A DNA stretch of 64,000 bases from JAYWXI01 sp036016955 (lineage in GTDB: Bacteria; Bacteroidota; Bacteroidia; Flavobacteriales; Weeksellaceae), in the NCBI RefSeq assembly GCF_036016955.1, contig NZ_JAYWXI010000010.1, forward strand, positions 54,775 to 118,774. The letters run 5' to 3'. The position numbers and the translations under genes were made by a program. This document shows, piece by piece, positions 33,827-42,347 of the stretch. Every line of letters starts with the position of its first letter. Position 1 is the stretch's first letter. The notes under the pieces are model-generated. The model did not search any database. It had not been told where the DNA came from and worked only from the letters and a program-made list of their open reading frames with translations.

Positions 33827-35083
33827 ATGGAGGAAGAATTGCAGCAGACTCAGGATTTTCTCAAGAGCATCAGCGATCAGATTCATTCGTTTATTTTGCA
33901 GAATGTTTCGGATGGCTGGTTGGTTCAGGTATTGGTGAAGTTCTTTTTGTTGGCTTCCCTTCTTTTGGCTTTGGACACGGTTCTGAAACTTTTGATAGGT
34001 TTGGTGTTTCGTTTCTTTTCCAATGAACAGAAATATCCTTTTCCCAAAGCCGTCCATACTTCGAAGATTACGCATTCTGTAGCGCATTTTATGGCGTTGG
34101 CTTTTGGAGCGTTTGCCATCCGTCCGTTTTTTCAATACCGTCATCCGGAAACGTTTAGCTTCTTTGAACGGCTTATTGATTTGGGGTTTGTGATTGTGCT
34201 TGGGGGCTTAACGCTTCGTTTTCTGACGGCGGTTAAAAACTACTACCAGTATAAGCAGGATTTTTACCGTATAGTGGCGCTCAATGCGGTTTCTCAATCG
34301 CTAAGGACGTTTGGGGTGTTTATTTTTTCGGTGATTGTGCTTTGCGTGATTTTTGGCATTAGCGGAACGACGATTTTGGGAAGCCTCGGAGCGATTACGG
34401 CGGTTTTGGTTTTGGTGTTTAGGGATACGATTTTGGGATTTATGACGGGGATTCATGTGGCTACCTCCCGCAGTTTGAAGGTGGGCGACTGGATTGGGAT
34501 TTCCAAATACAACCTGGAAGGGACGATTATTGAGATTAATTTGATTACCACGAAGATACAGAATTTTGATAAAACGATTTCGACCATTCCGACTTACGAT
34601 TTACTTTCCACCGAAATTAAAAACCTTCAGGTGATGTCGGAGTCCAATACGCGTCGGATTAAGCGCTCCATTTATTTTAATATTAAGTCGTTTAAGTTTT
34701 TGGACGCCGAACTGTTCGATAAGTTGGAAAAAATCAACCTCATCCACGATTATCTGAACGAAAAGAAACAAGTGATTCAAAAAGAGCGGGAGCAGATAGT
34801 CAATTCCGATCTTACGATTAACGGGACGCAGCTCACCAATATAGGGGTGTTTAGGATTTATGCTCTGAATTATCTGAAAAACAACAGCCGCGTGGATCAA
34901 GACGGCGCATTGATGGTGCGTCAGTTGGAGAATACACCTCAGGGGATGCCTTTGGAGGTTTATTGTTTTACCAACGATTCCAGTTGGGCGAATTACGAAC
35001 AAATCCAATCGGATATATTCGATCATCTTTTGGTGGCTTCCAAGGAATTTGATTTGGAAATCATGCAAGTTAATAAAGTGTAA
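33827..35083 (+). CDS. MscS-family mechanosensitive channel, YbdG-like
   Basis: 418 residues. Five N-terminal membrane helices (about 30-210) are followed by the MscS pore helix with GTTILGSLGAITAVLVLVFRDTILGFMTGI near 190-222, then the cytoplasmic beta domain beginning VGDWIGI. The insert with YDLLSTEIKNLQVMSES and the long C-terminal domain resemble the YbdG/MscM group. It opens under strong membrane tension to release solutes at hypo-osmotic shock. Start fixed by the promoter at 33812-33819. pdxJ follows 46 bp later. Confidence 0.92.
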   Translation: MEEELQQTQDFLKSISDQIHSFILQNVSDGWLVQVLVKFFLLASLLLALDTVLKLLIGLVFRFFSNEQKYPFPKAVHTSKITHSVAHFMALAFGAFAIRPFFQYRHPETFSFFERLIDLGFVIVLGGLTLRFLTAVKNYYQYKQDFYRIVALNAVSQSLRTFGVFIFSVIVLCVIFGISGTTILGSLGAITAVLVLVFRDTILGFMTGIHVATSRSLKVGDWIGISKYNLEGTIIEINLITTKIQNFDKTISTIPTYDLLSTEIKNLQVMSESNTRRIKRSIYFNIKSFKFLDAELFDKLEKINLIHDYLNEKKQVIQKEREQIVNSDLTINGTQLTNIGVFRIYALNYLKNNSRVDQDGALMVRQLENTPQGMPLEVYCFTNDSSWANYEQIQSDIFDHLLVASKEFDLEIMQVNKV

Positions 35084-35129
35084 AATAACCTTATAATTTA
35101 GACGAAGAGAAGGGGATTCTCGGTTTATC

Positions 35130-35849
35130 ATGACAAAATTAAGTGTAAATATCAATAAGATTGCGACGTTGCGAAATGCGCGTGGCGGCGATGTTCCCAG
35201 TGTAACCCAAGTGGCGGTGGACGCCCAGCGTTTTGGGGCGCAAGGCATTACGATCCACCCGAGACCGGACGAAAGGCATATCACCCGAAAAGACGTTTAC
35301 GACCTAAAGCCTTTGGTGGAAACGGAATTCAATATTGAGGGAAATCCTCACCGTCCTTTTGTGGATATGGTGCTTGAGGTTAAACCCGAGCAGGTTACGT
35401 TAGTGCCCGATGCGGATGACGCCATTACGTCCAATGCGGGGTGGGACTGCCGCAGGCATCAGACGTTTTTGAAAGAGGTTATCGCGGAGTTCAAGGCGGC
35501 GGGGATTCGTACGTCCGTATTTTTGGATCCGGATCCGCAGATGGTTGCTTTTGCGGCGGAAACGGGCACCGATCGCATCGAATTGTACACGGAGGCCTAT
35601 GCGAAGCAATACCCTTCCAATCCGGAGAAGGCTTTGGAGGCGTATTATCTTACGGCTTTGGAGGCCACGCGGTGTGGATTGGGGATTAATGCAGGGCATG
35701 ATTTGAGTTTGGATAACCTGAAATATTTTTCGGATCATATCCCTAACCTTTTAGAGGTTTCCATCGGGCATGCGCTGATTTCGGAGGCTTTGTACTTGGG
35801 ATTGGAGAATACCATTCAGGCTTACCTTAAGCGTTTGGCTCGGTGGTAA
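35130..35849 (+). CDS. pdxJ: Pyridoxine 5'-phosphate synthase
   Basis: Joins 3-amino-2-oxopropyl phosphate and deoxyxylulose 5-phosphate to pyridoxine phosphate in DXP-dependent vitamin B6 synthesis. 239 residues, TIM barrel. Signatures: SVNINKIATLRNARGG at the N-terminus, ITIHPRPDERHI with catalytic His near 51, and the C-terminal GINAGHDLSLDNL and VSIGHALISEAL. Probably co-transcribed with the alpha/beta hydrolase 27 bp downstream. Confidence 0.96.
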   Translation: MTKLSVNINKIATLRNARGGDVPSVTQVAVDAQRFGAQGITIHPRPDERHITRKDVYDLKPLVETEFNIEGNPHRPFVDMVLEVKPEQVTLVPDADDAITSNAGWDCRRHQTFLKEVIAEFKAAGIRTSVFLDPDPQMVAFAAETGTDRIELYTEAYAKQYPSNPEKALEAYYLTALEATRCGLGINAGHDLSLDNLKYFSDHIPNLLEVSIGHALISEALYLGLENTIQAYLKRLARW

Positions 35850-35876
35850 ATCATAGGATTAATTTTTTATAAGACG

Positions 35877-36671
35877 ATGATGCATTCGATATTACATTCT
35901 AAGTTTTACGGGCAGGATTGTCCGGGGACGCCGCTTTTGGTTTTTCACGGGCTTTTTGGTATGCTGGATAATTGGGGCAGTTTTGGTAAACTCTTGGGCG
36001 AGTATTTTCCCGTCCACCTTATTGATTTGCGCAATCATGGGAAGAGTTTTCATTCCGAAGAGATGAGTCATGACGCGATGGCGGATGATATTCTTCGGTA
36101 CATGGAGCATTACGGCTTGGAGCGGGTTAATCTTTTGGGGCATTCGTTGGGCGGAAAGGCCGTGATGCAGTTTGCGGTGAAATACCCTGCGAAAGTTGGT
36201 CGGCTTGTGGTGGCTGATATTGCTCCTAAAGCCTACCCGCCGCACCATCAGGGGATTATTAAGGCTTTGCAAAGTGTGGATTTTGAGAGCGTTTCGGGGC
36301 GGGGCGAGGTTGAGGAGGTGCTTAAGCGTTACATTCCGGATCTTCCGACCATCCAGTTTATCACCAAAAACCTTTATTGGACGGAAGCTAAAAAATTGGC
36401 TTGGCGGTTTAATTTGGAGGTGCTGAGCTCCAAATATTCGGAGTTTGTGGGAAATGCCATTAAATTTGGGGTGTTTGCGGGGGAAACCCTCTTTATAGCC
36501 GGGGAAAAGTCGAACTATATCTTGCCTCAGGACGAGTTTTTGATTCGTCAGCAGTTTCCGGATTACAGGCTGGTAACGATTCCGGGGACGGGGCATTGGG
36601 TTCATGCAGAAAATCCTACGGCTTTTAATAAAGCGGTGCAGGATTTCCTTTTGGAAACCCGCTTGGGCTGA
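35877..36671 (+). CDS. Alpha/beta hydrolase (YbfF-like esterase)
   Basis: 264 residues. Oxyanion-hole segment VFHGLFGMLDNW near 22-33, nucleophile elbow GHSLGG near 96-101, acidic residue region IAGEKSNYI near 210, and catalytic His in GTGHWVHAENP near 241. These match the YbfF esterase group. The substrate is unknown. It follows pdxJ by 27 bp; a link to vitamin B6 is not evident. Start could be ATG 35877 or 35880. Confidence 0.88.
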   Translation: MMHSILHSKFYGQDCPGTPLLVFHGLFGMLDNWGSFGKLLGEYFPVHLIDLRNHGKSFHSEEMSHDAMADDILRYMEHYGLERVNLLGHSLGGKAVMQFAVKYPAKVGRLVVADIAPKAYPPHHQGIIKALQSVDFESVSGRGEVEEVLKRYIPDLPTIQFITKNLYWTEAKKLAWRFNLEVLSSKYSEFVGNAIKFGVFAGETLFIAGEKSNYILPQDEFLIRQQFPDYRLVTIPGTGHWVHAENPTAFNKAVQDFLLETRLG

Positions 36672-36689
36672 GGCTTTAGAGGGGATAGG

Positions 36690-36729
36690 GTTAATGTTTT
36701 CTTAACAAAGCCTTAAAGCTGACTTAAAG
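36690..36729 (+). promoter_or_regulatory. Pho-box-like array of 11-bp-spaced nTTAA repeats
   Basis: Four TTAA-containing half-sites start at 36690, 36701, 36712 and 36723, exactly 11 bp apart: GTTAATG, CTTAACA, CTTAAAG and CTTAAAG. This is the architecture of OmpR/PhoB-type direct repeats and closely resembles the cyanobacterial Pho box (CTTAACCT with 11-bp period). It ends 20 bp before the -7 element of a TonB receptor/phytase operon. Confidence 0.6.
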
Positions 36730-36749
36730 TTTTTTTGTGCCGTATCCGA

Positions 36750-36757
36750 TACTTTTG
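36750..36757 (+). promoter_or_regulatory. -7 promoter element of the receptor/phytase operon
   Basis: TACTTTTG exactly matches TAnnTTTG, 24 bp before the receptor ATG; a TTTG near 36734 could serve the -33 region. Confidence 0.6.
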
Positions 36758-36781
36758 CGGCGGAATAAATTTTAAGTGACA

Positions 36782-39595
36782 ATGAAAAGAGTTTTATGTA
36801 CGGTTTTGTTTTGTGCTTCGGCGTTTGTTTTTGCCCAGACGGGAACGTTGACGGGAAGCATTAGCGATGATTCTAAAATTGCCATGCCTGGAGCGAAGTT
36901 AACCCTCTCGCCGGGGAATATTTACACGACGGCAGACGAAAACGGCCACTTTGTATTTTTGAACGTTCCTTCGGGGAAGTATACATTGACGGTGGATTAT
37001 ATCGGTTACGGCCGGAGACAATACCCTGTGACCATTGTTGAAAATCGTTCTACCAGCCAGTCTGTTGTTTTTGATACCAAAGTGAAAACTATCGAAACGG
37101 TAGCGGTCGTGGGGTTTGGTCGCCAGAGTCAGGCCAGAGCACTGAATCAGCAGAAAAACAATCCGAATATTACCAATGTGGTTTCCTCCGATCAGGTGGG
37201 GAAATTTCCCGATTCCAATATTGGAGATGCCATGAAGCGTATCCCGGGAATTACGATGCAGAACGACCAGGGAGAGGCCAGAAATATTATTGTCAGAGGT
37301 TTGGCTCCCGAGCTGAATTCGGTAACGCTTAACGGTAACCGTATTCCTTCGGCCGAGGGGGATAACCGTAATGTTCAGATGGACCTTATTCCTGCGGATA
37401 TGATTCAGATGATTGAGGTCAACAAAACGCTTACTTCCGATATGGACGGGGACGCCATTGGAGGTTCTGTGGAGCTAAAGACCCGTACGGCGCCTAATAA
37501 AGAAAGACTTTCCTTGACGACGGGCTCGGGGTACAACGGTATAAGGGATCGGTTTGCTTTTACCAATGCTTTTATGTACGGTAACCGCTTTGCGGGAGGG
37601 AAACTCGGGGTTGTGCTTAACGGATCTTATAACAACAACGATTATGGTTCTGATAATGTGGAAGGCGTTTGGGCTCAGGACGATAAGGGCTTGTACATGA
37701 AGCAGATGGATATTCGTAAATACGACGTGAAAAGGGAAAGAAAGAGTGTCGGTGCGAATTTCGATTTTAAGATCAACGATAAAAATGCTCTGACTCTTCA
37801 TACGCTTTATAATTGGCGGGACGATTGGGAAAATCGTTATAGGGTGCGTTACCGTGGGATTACTCGCAACGACGATGGGACGTTCCGCTCCGAGATTCGC
37901 CGTCAAACCAAAGGGGGAGTAAACGACCCGCTCAACAAAGGAGGACGGTTGGAGCGTCAAATTGTTCAAAACTACTCTTTGGGAGGAGATCATATCTTGG
38001 GAACCAAGGTGGATTTGAACTGGGGAATGTCTTACTCCAGAGCGGAAGAGCAGCGTCCGAATGAACGCTATATTGATTACCGCAACCGTGGAGCAGGTCG
38101 GGCAGGCGTACTGCTTGGCGGGGACTTTTCCAATACGGAATTACCGTTTATTAGTCCTTTGGCGGAAGAATCTCTCAGCGATTATTCATTAAGGGAAATT
38201 GTCGAGCAGCAGAGGAAAACCTGGGAGGACGAGATGACGGGGCGTGTGAATTTGCGTTTTCCTTTCTCTTTGGTAGACGGGCAGAAGGGACGGATAAGAT
38301 TGGGAGGGAAAGTTCGTCTAAAATCCAAAGAACGCGAAAACGATTATTACGATTACAAACCTACGGCAGCTCAGGGGGTTATGGGAACCATGGCGGATGC
38401 CCAAACGGTATTTTGGAGTGGTAAAGGGTGGAATCCCGATTCCAAATACATCCCAGGGCACTATGCTTCCAAGGATTATTTGGGCGGTTTGGATTTGAAT
38501 AATGCTGCATTATTTACCAAAACCCAGCTTCCTGAGGAATTTTTGGCTTTGAATTATCAGGCGAAAGAAAACATCTATGCGGGATTCGTTCGGTTCGATC
38601 AAAACCTCAGCGACCGATTGTCTTTCATTTTGGGAGCAAGGATAGAGAATACACAAACCGAATACACCGGAAACCTCATTAAGGACGAGGATAGCTATGA
38701 GGGCTCTCGGACGGTAAAGAATACTTATACTAATATTTTGCCGAGCTTTGCGTTAAAGTATACGCCGGTGAGCAATATGGTGCTTCGTGCAGCTTTTTCA
38801 ACGGCTTTGGCCAGACCGAATTATTACAGGCTTTCGCCTTTTATCAGCGTAATTCCGGGGGATGATACCATTTTGGCCGGAAACCCTAATCTTAAAGTCA
38901 CTTATGCCTACAATTACGATGTGATGGGCGAGTATTATTTCAAGAATGTGGGGCTATTCTCCTTGGGCGGTTTTTACAAGAAGCTGAACAATTTCATCTA
39001 TACCTACCGTGATGCCAATTACAACTATGCTAAGTTTGCACAGGATTTTCCCGATACGGTCAATACGCTTGATCCTTCCGGAGTTTATACATTGACTACC
39101 GGACGTAACGGGGAATCGGTGGATGTGTATGGTTTCGAGACGGCTTTTCAGCGTCAGTTGGATTTCCTTCCGGGATTTGCCCGCAATTTCGGCATATATC
39201 TGAATTACACCTTTACCAAATCGGAAGCCAAAGGTATTTATAGCGATGAAGGCGAAAGAAGAATGGGCTTGATGCTTCCGGGGACGGCGCCGCATATGTT
39301 TAACGCGTCGTTGTCTTGGGAGAACAAAAAGTTCTTGACTCGTCTTTCCCTTAATCATGCGGCGGCTTATTTGGATGAGTTGGGTGGCAATGATTTTGAG
39401 GATCGTTATTATGATAAGCAAACCTTTGTGGATTTCAATGCCTCTTATGCCATTAAACAATGGATGAGGGTTTTCGTCGAAGCCAATAACCTGACCAACC
39501 AACCTTTGAGGTATTATCAGGGGGAGGCTTCCAGAACGATGCAGATGGAGTATTATAGGGCGCGTTTTTCCTTCGGTTTAAAATTTGACTTTTAA
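36782..39595 (+). CDS. TonB-dependent receptor, phytase-associated
   Basis: 937 residues. Signal peptide to about residue 18; carboxypeptidase-D-like regulatory domain (about 20-110: GTLTGSISDDSKIAMPGAKL ... GYGRRQYPV); TonB plug (about 125-235: VVGFGRQSQARALNQQ, IGDAMKRIPGITMQ, RNIIVRGLAPELNSVTLNG); 22-strand-type beta-barrel ending LKFDF. Directly followed by a beta-propeller phytase lipoprotein, a pairing known in Bacteroidetes and Proteobacteria. Phytate or a breakdown product is therefore the likely cargo. No SusD gene follows. The Pho-box-like array upstream suggests induction by phosphate starvation. Confidence 0.92.
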   Translation: MKRVLCTVLFCASAFVFAQTGTLTGSISDDSKIAMPGAKLTLSPGNIYTTADENGHFVFLNVPSGKYTLTVDYIGYGRRQYPVTIVENRSTSQSVVFDTKVKTIETVAVVGFGRQSQARALNQQKNNPNITNVVSSDQVGKFPDSNIGDAMKRIPGITMQNDQGEARNIIVRGLAPELNSVTLNGNRIPSAEGDNRNVQMDLIPADMIQMIEVNKTLTSDMDGDAIGGSVELKTRTAPNKERLSLTTGSGYNGIRDRFAFTNAFMYGNRFAGGKLGVVLNGSYNNNDYGSDNVEGVWAQDDKGLYMKQMDIRKYDVKRERKSVGANFDFKINDKNALTLHTLYNWRDDWENRYRVRYRGITRNDDGTFRSEIRRQTKGGVNDPLNKGGRLERQIVQNYSLGGDHILGTKVDLNWGMSYSRAEEQRPNERYIDYRNRGAGRAGVLLGGDFSNTELPFISPLAEESLSDYSLREIVEQQRKTWEDEMTGRVNLRFPFSLVDGQKGRIRLGGKVRLKSKERENDYYDYKPTAAQGVMGTMADAQTVFWSGKGWNPDSKYIPGHYASKDYLGGLDLNNAALFTKTQLPEEFLALNYQAKENIYAGFVRFDQNLSDRLSFILGARIENTQTEYTGNLIKDEDSYEGSRTVKNTYTNILPSFALKYTPVSNMVLRAAFSTALARPNYYRLSPFISVIPGDDTILAGNPNLKVTYAYNYDVMGEYYFKNVGLFSLGGFYKKLNNFIYTYRDANYNYAKFAQDFPDTVNTLDPSGVYTLTTGRNGESVDVYGFETAFQRQLDFLPGFARNFGIYLNYTFTKSEAKGIYSDEGERRMGLMLPGTAPHMFNASLSWENKKFLTRLSLNHAAAYLDELGGNDFEDRYYDKQTFVDFNASYAIKQWMRVFVEANNLTNQPLRYYQGEASRTMQMEYYRARFSFGLKFDF

Positions 39596-39611
39596 CATTC
39601 AGCTTGATTGG

Positions 39612-39645
39612 CATAACCGAAGATACCCGTGTATTTTCGGTTATG
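39612..39645 (+). terminator. Intercistronic stem-loop between receptor and phytase
   Basis: Perfect 10-bp stem CATAACCGAA / TTCGGTTATG with a 14-nt loop and TTTTT after it, between two same-strand genes. It may attenuate phytase expression or protect receptor mRNA. Confidence 0.6.
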
Positions 39646-39674
39646 TTTTTGATGGTTTTTAATCTACGACTATT

Positions 39675-40742
39675 ATGAAAAAGAATTTGGTATTATTGCC
39701 TTTGCTGGCCACTTTGATTACGAGTTGCTCGGTGGTGGAACATTATAAAGACCCGTACCGTGGTCGGCGGATTGTCCCTGACGTGATAACCGAAAAAGTA
39801 AAACACGATACCGATGATCCTGCAATTTGGCATCACCCGACGCAGGCCTCTGGCTCTTTGGTGGTGGGGACGGATAAGGCTACCGATGGGGGACTTTTTG
39901 TCTTTGACCTCGAGGGGAAAATCGTTAAGCGCATCGAGGGGCTCCGACGTCCCAATAACGTGGATGTGGCTTACGGAATTCCTTTTGGAGGAAAACGGGT
40001 GGATATAGCGGTAACCACCGAACGCCAAGCAAACCAACTTCGGGTTTACCGTATGCCTTCCATGGAAGAAATCGGAGTGATTCCCGTGTTTGAAGGCGAA
40101 CAAGAGCGCTCACCAATGGGCATTGCGCTCTATACATCCCAAGAAAGCGGCATTGTTTATGCGGTAGTGGGACGAAAAAGCGGTCCTTCGGGGACTTACC
40201 TTTGGCAGTATGCGTTGGTGGAAAAAGACGGACGTCTGGTGGGCGAATTGGTGCGTCAATTTGGAGCGTACAGCGGTAAAAAGGAAATCGAAGCCATTGC
40301 GGTAGATAACGAGCAGGGGTATGTTTACTATTCCGACGAGCAATTTGGCATTCGCAAGTACCACGCCGATCCGGCAAAAGGAAATGCCGAACTGGCGGTT
40401 TTCGGTAGTAATGATTTCCGGGAGGATATGGAAGGAATTTCGATCTATAAATCCGAAGAGGGTAAAGGGTATATCTTGGTCAGTAACCAACAGGCAAACA
40501 CATTTAACGTCTACCGTCGTGAGGGCGATCGGGGCGAACCTCATCGCCACAGTCGTATCGCCGAACTTCCGCTTTCGACGAAATTCAGTGACGGATCGGA
40601 GGTCTCCAATCGTGCTTTTGGAACCCGTTTTCCGAAAGGTTTTTTTGTAGCCATGAGTGAGGGACGCGTGTTTCACTATTACGATTGGCGCAAGCTGGAA
40701 GCCGAAATAAAAAAACAACTCGAAACCGTATCACCAGAATAA
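39675..40742 (+). CDS. Beta-propeller phytase, lipoprotein
   Basis: Calcium-dependent phosphatase releasing phosphate from phytate. 355 residues with a lipoprotein signal (LITSCS, Cys18). Beta-propeller phytase motifs are present: DTDDPAIWHHP near 45-55, VVGTDKATDGGLFVFDLEG near 62-80, RRPNNVDVAYG, KKEIEAIAVDNEQGYVYYSDE and EDMEGISIYKSEEGKGYILVSNQQ. The many acidic loop residues fit calcium sites. It is the only downstream partner of the receptor, and probably sits on the cell surface or in the periplasm. Confidence 0.95.
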   Translation: MKKNLVLLPLLATLITSCSVVEHYKDPYRGRRIVPDVITEKVKHDTDDPAIWHHPTQASGSLVVGTDKATDGGLFVFDLEGKIVKRIEGLRRPNNVDVAYGIPFGGKRVDIAVTTERQANQLRVYRMPSMEEIGVIPVFEGEQERSPMGIALYTSQESGIVYAVVGRKSGPSGTYLWQYALVEKDGRLVGELVRQFGAYSGKKEIEAIAVDNEQGYVYYSDEQFGIRKYHADPAKGNAELAVFGSNDFREDMEGISIYKSEEGKGYILVSNQQANTFNVYRREGDRGEPHRHSRIAELPLSTKFSDGSEVSNRAFGTRFPKGFFVAMSEGRVFHYYDWRKLEAEIKKQLETVSPE

Positions 40743-40750
40743 GAAAAAAT

Positions 40751-40779
40751 AAAAAGCTGTCCAAAGGGACAGCTTTTGT
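40751..40779 (+). terminator. Terminator of the receptor/phytase operon
   Basis: Stem AAAAGCTGTCC / GGACAGCTTTT with an AAAG loop, starting 9 bp after the phytase stop. Confidence 0.85.
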
Positions 40780-40851
40780 TATCGTGAATAAAGATTAGAC
40801 CTGAGATTTTATGGAATAAAAAGTTAAATTTTATTAAAAAGAATAAAATAT

Positions 40852-40859
40852 TATATTTG
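40852..40859 (+). promoter_or_regulatory. -7 promoter element of the RHS operon
   Basis: TATATTTG exactly matches TAnnTTTG, 21 bp before the first gene of the operon that ends with the giant RHS protein and its immunity candidate. No second strong promoter was seen inside. Confidence 0.55.
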
Positions 40860-40880
40860 TGAAAGAACTTTTTTTGATTT

Positions 40881-41576
40881 ATGAAATATTTTTTTGCAAT
40901 TTTTATGGCTCTACCAGGCCTATTTCAGTCCCAGTATATGGATAACCTTACCTACGGTATCAAAGTAGGTGGGTTACACTCTACCATTACCAATCTTCCA
41001 GAGATGATTGTAGGGCGAGACCACAATAAAACATTATTTAGTATTGATAGCAAAGGAGCCTACGGAGCTGAAGGAGGTTTATTTGTAAATTACAAATTAC
41101 CCCATTCCAGGGTAGCCATACAGCCTGAACTTTTATACCGAAAGGCAGGCGATAGAGTGGTATATCGTAATCAGACGACAGGGCAAGAATATACCTTGGA
41201 TTTCAATTATTCTTATTTGGTATTTGGTGCTTCGCTAAAAGTATATCCTTATGAAGGGGTAAATTTTGGAGTAGGTGGGTTTTATGCCAAAAGTCTAACG
41301 CCATCAGCTTTAGAATATACCTCTAACGAAAACGGTGGGCGATACGATACCAATTACAGACAATTTTACAGAGACGGTATTGTAGGGAAAGACGATTTTA
41401 ATTTGAGTTTTTCTGTGGGGTATGAGTTGAGCCAAGCCTTTCATTTTGAAGCGAGGTATTATTTAGGTGTTGGGGATATGATTTCTAACCGAAGTACCTC
41501 TTTCCAGTTTTTGGAGAATACGAACCGAAACTCTGTGATGACGCTTTCTTTGGGGTATAACTTCAGTAATTGGTAA
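40881..41576 (+). CDS. Outer-membrane beta-barrel protein (PorT-like fold), first gene of the RHS operon
   Basis: 231 residues: short signal peptide (to FQSQ), then alternating amphipathic strands with aromatic girdles, ending in YNFSNW as expected for an outer-membrane barrel. Segments AIQPELLYRKAGD and FGVGGFYAKSL match the outer membrane beta-barrel family. It is a paralogue of the next gene (shared TYGxxVGG start, IQPELxY, ALxYTSN and GKDxF segments). The tight operon with the RHS gene suggests a secretion, anchoring or protective role for the toxin; that is inference. Confidence 0.8.
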   Translation: MKYFFAIFMALPGLFQSQYMDNLTYGIKVGGLHSTITNLPEMIVGRDHNKTLFSIDSKGAYGAEGGLFVNYKLPHSRVAIQPELLYRKAGDRVVYRNQTTGQEYTLDFNYSYLVFGASLKVYPYEGVNFGVGGFYAKSLTPSALEYTSNENGGRYDTNYRQFYRDGIVGKDDFNLSFSVGYELSQAFHFEARYYLGVGDMISNRSTSFQFLENTNRNSVMTLSLGYNFSNW

Positions 41577-41600
41577 CACTAAATTTAATCAAGAAAAAAG

Positions 41601-42335
41601 ATGAAAAAAATAGGGTTAGTGGCTTTGTTTTTGGGGATAGCGTTTGCAAATGCACAAAACTTAGCGAGAGAAATCACCTACGGAGCATTTGTAGGAGGTA
41701 TTTATTCTAAAATGGGAAATATAGAGTCTGCCATTATTCCAGAGGGGATTTATCAGGGGTATCAAACGCAGGAAAAGGCAGGTACGAGCTTAATGGCAGG
41801 GTTGTTTTTAAATTGGAAATACCCTACGGAACGCATCAGTATTCAGCCAGAACTCTTTTACACAAGACAAAAAACTGACTTTACTTATACCGATGTTAAG
41901 GGGCTGAACTACACTATTGCTTTTGGTTATAATAACCTTAATGCAGGTTTTTTGTTTAAGTATTACCTTACGGATAAGCTGTATATAGGAGCAGGACCTT
42001 ACCTTACCTTAAATTTGGATAAAGACGCCTTGGTTTACACCTCTAACGGCAGTGAGATGTCCACTAAAACGGGGGGTTACTTTGAACCTGATGCGGTGGT
42101 ACAATCCACATTGAAACAATCGTTTGAGGGAAAAGACTATTTCCATACTGCCTTTGCGTTGGGCTATGAGTTTGAAAATGGTTTAGGCATAGGAGTGAGG
42201 TATCAGTTAGGTTTGTCCGATGCTTTGGAAACCCAAGAAAATGGACATCGTTTTAAAAATACCAACAATCGGGTGAACGCCATTTCCTTGCAAATCAGTT
42301 ACCGATTTAACTTTGATAGTTTTAACAACTTCTAA
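41601..42335 (+). CDS. Outer-membrane beta-barrel protein, paralogue of the preceding gene
   Basis: 244 residues with a signal peptide ending at ANAQ. Barrel-type strands include SIQPELFYTRQKTDFTY, GAGPYLTLNLD, YHTAFALGYEF-like FHTAFALGYEF and a C-terminal SLQISYRFNF. It starts 24 bp after its paralogue and ends 12 bp before the T9SS protein. Two different barrels may form a pair or serve different partners. No enzymatic motif is seen. Confidence 0.8.
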   Translation: MKKIGLVALFLGIAFANAQNLAREITYGAFVGGIYSKMGNIESAIIPEGIYQGYQTQEKAGTSLMAGLFLNWKYPTERISIQPELFYTRQKTDFTYTDVKGLNYTIAFGYNNLNAGFLFKYYLTDKLYIGAGPYLTLNLDKDALVYTSNGSEMSTKTGGYFEPDAVVQSTLKQSFEGKDYFHTAFALGYEFENGLGIGVRYQLGLSDALETQENGHRFKNTNNRVNAISLQISYRFNFDSFNNF

Positions 42336-42347
42336 AATCCAGATTTA

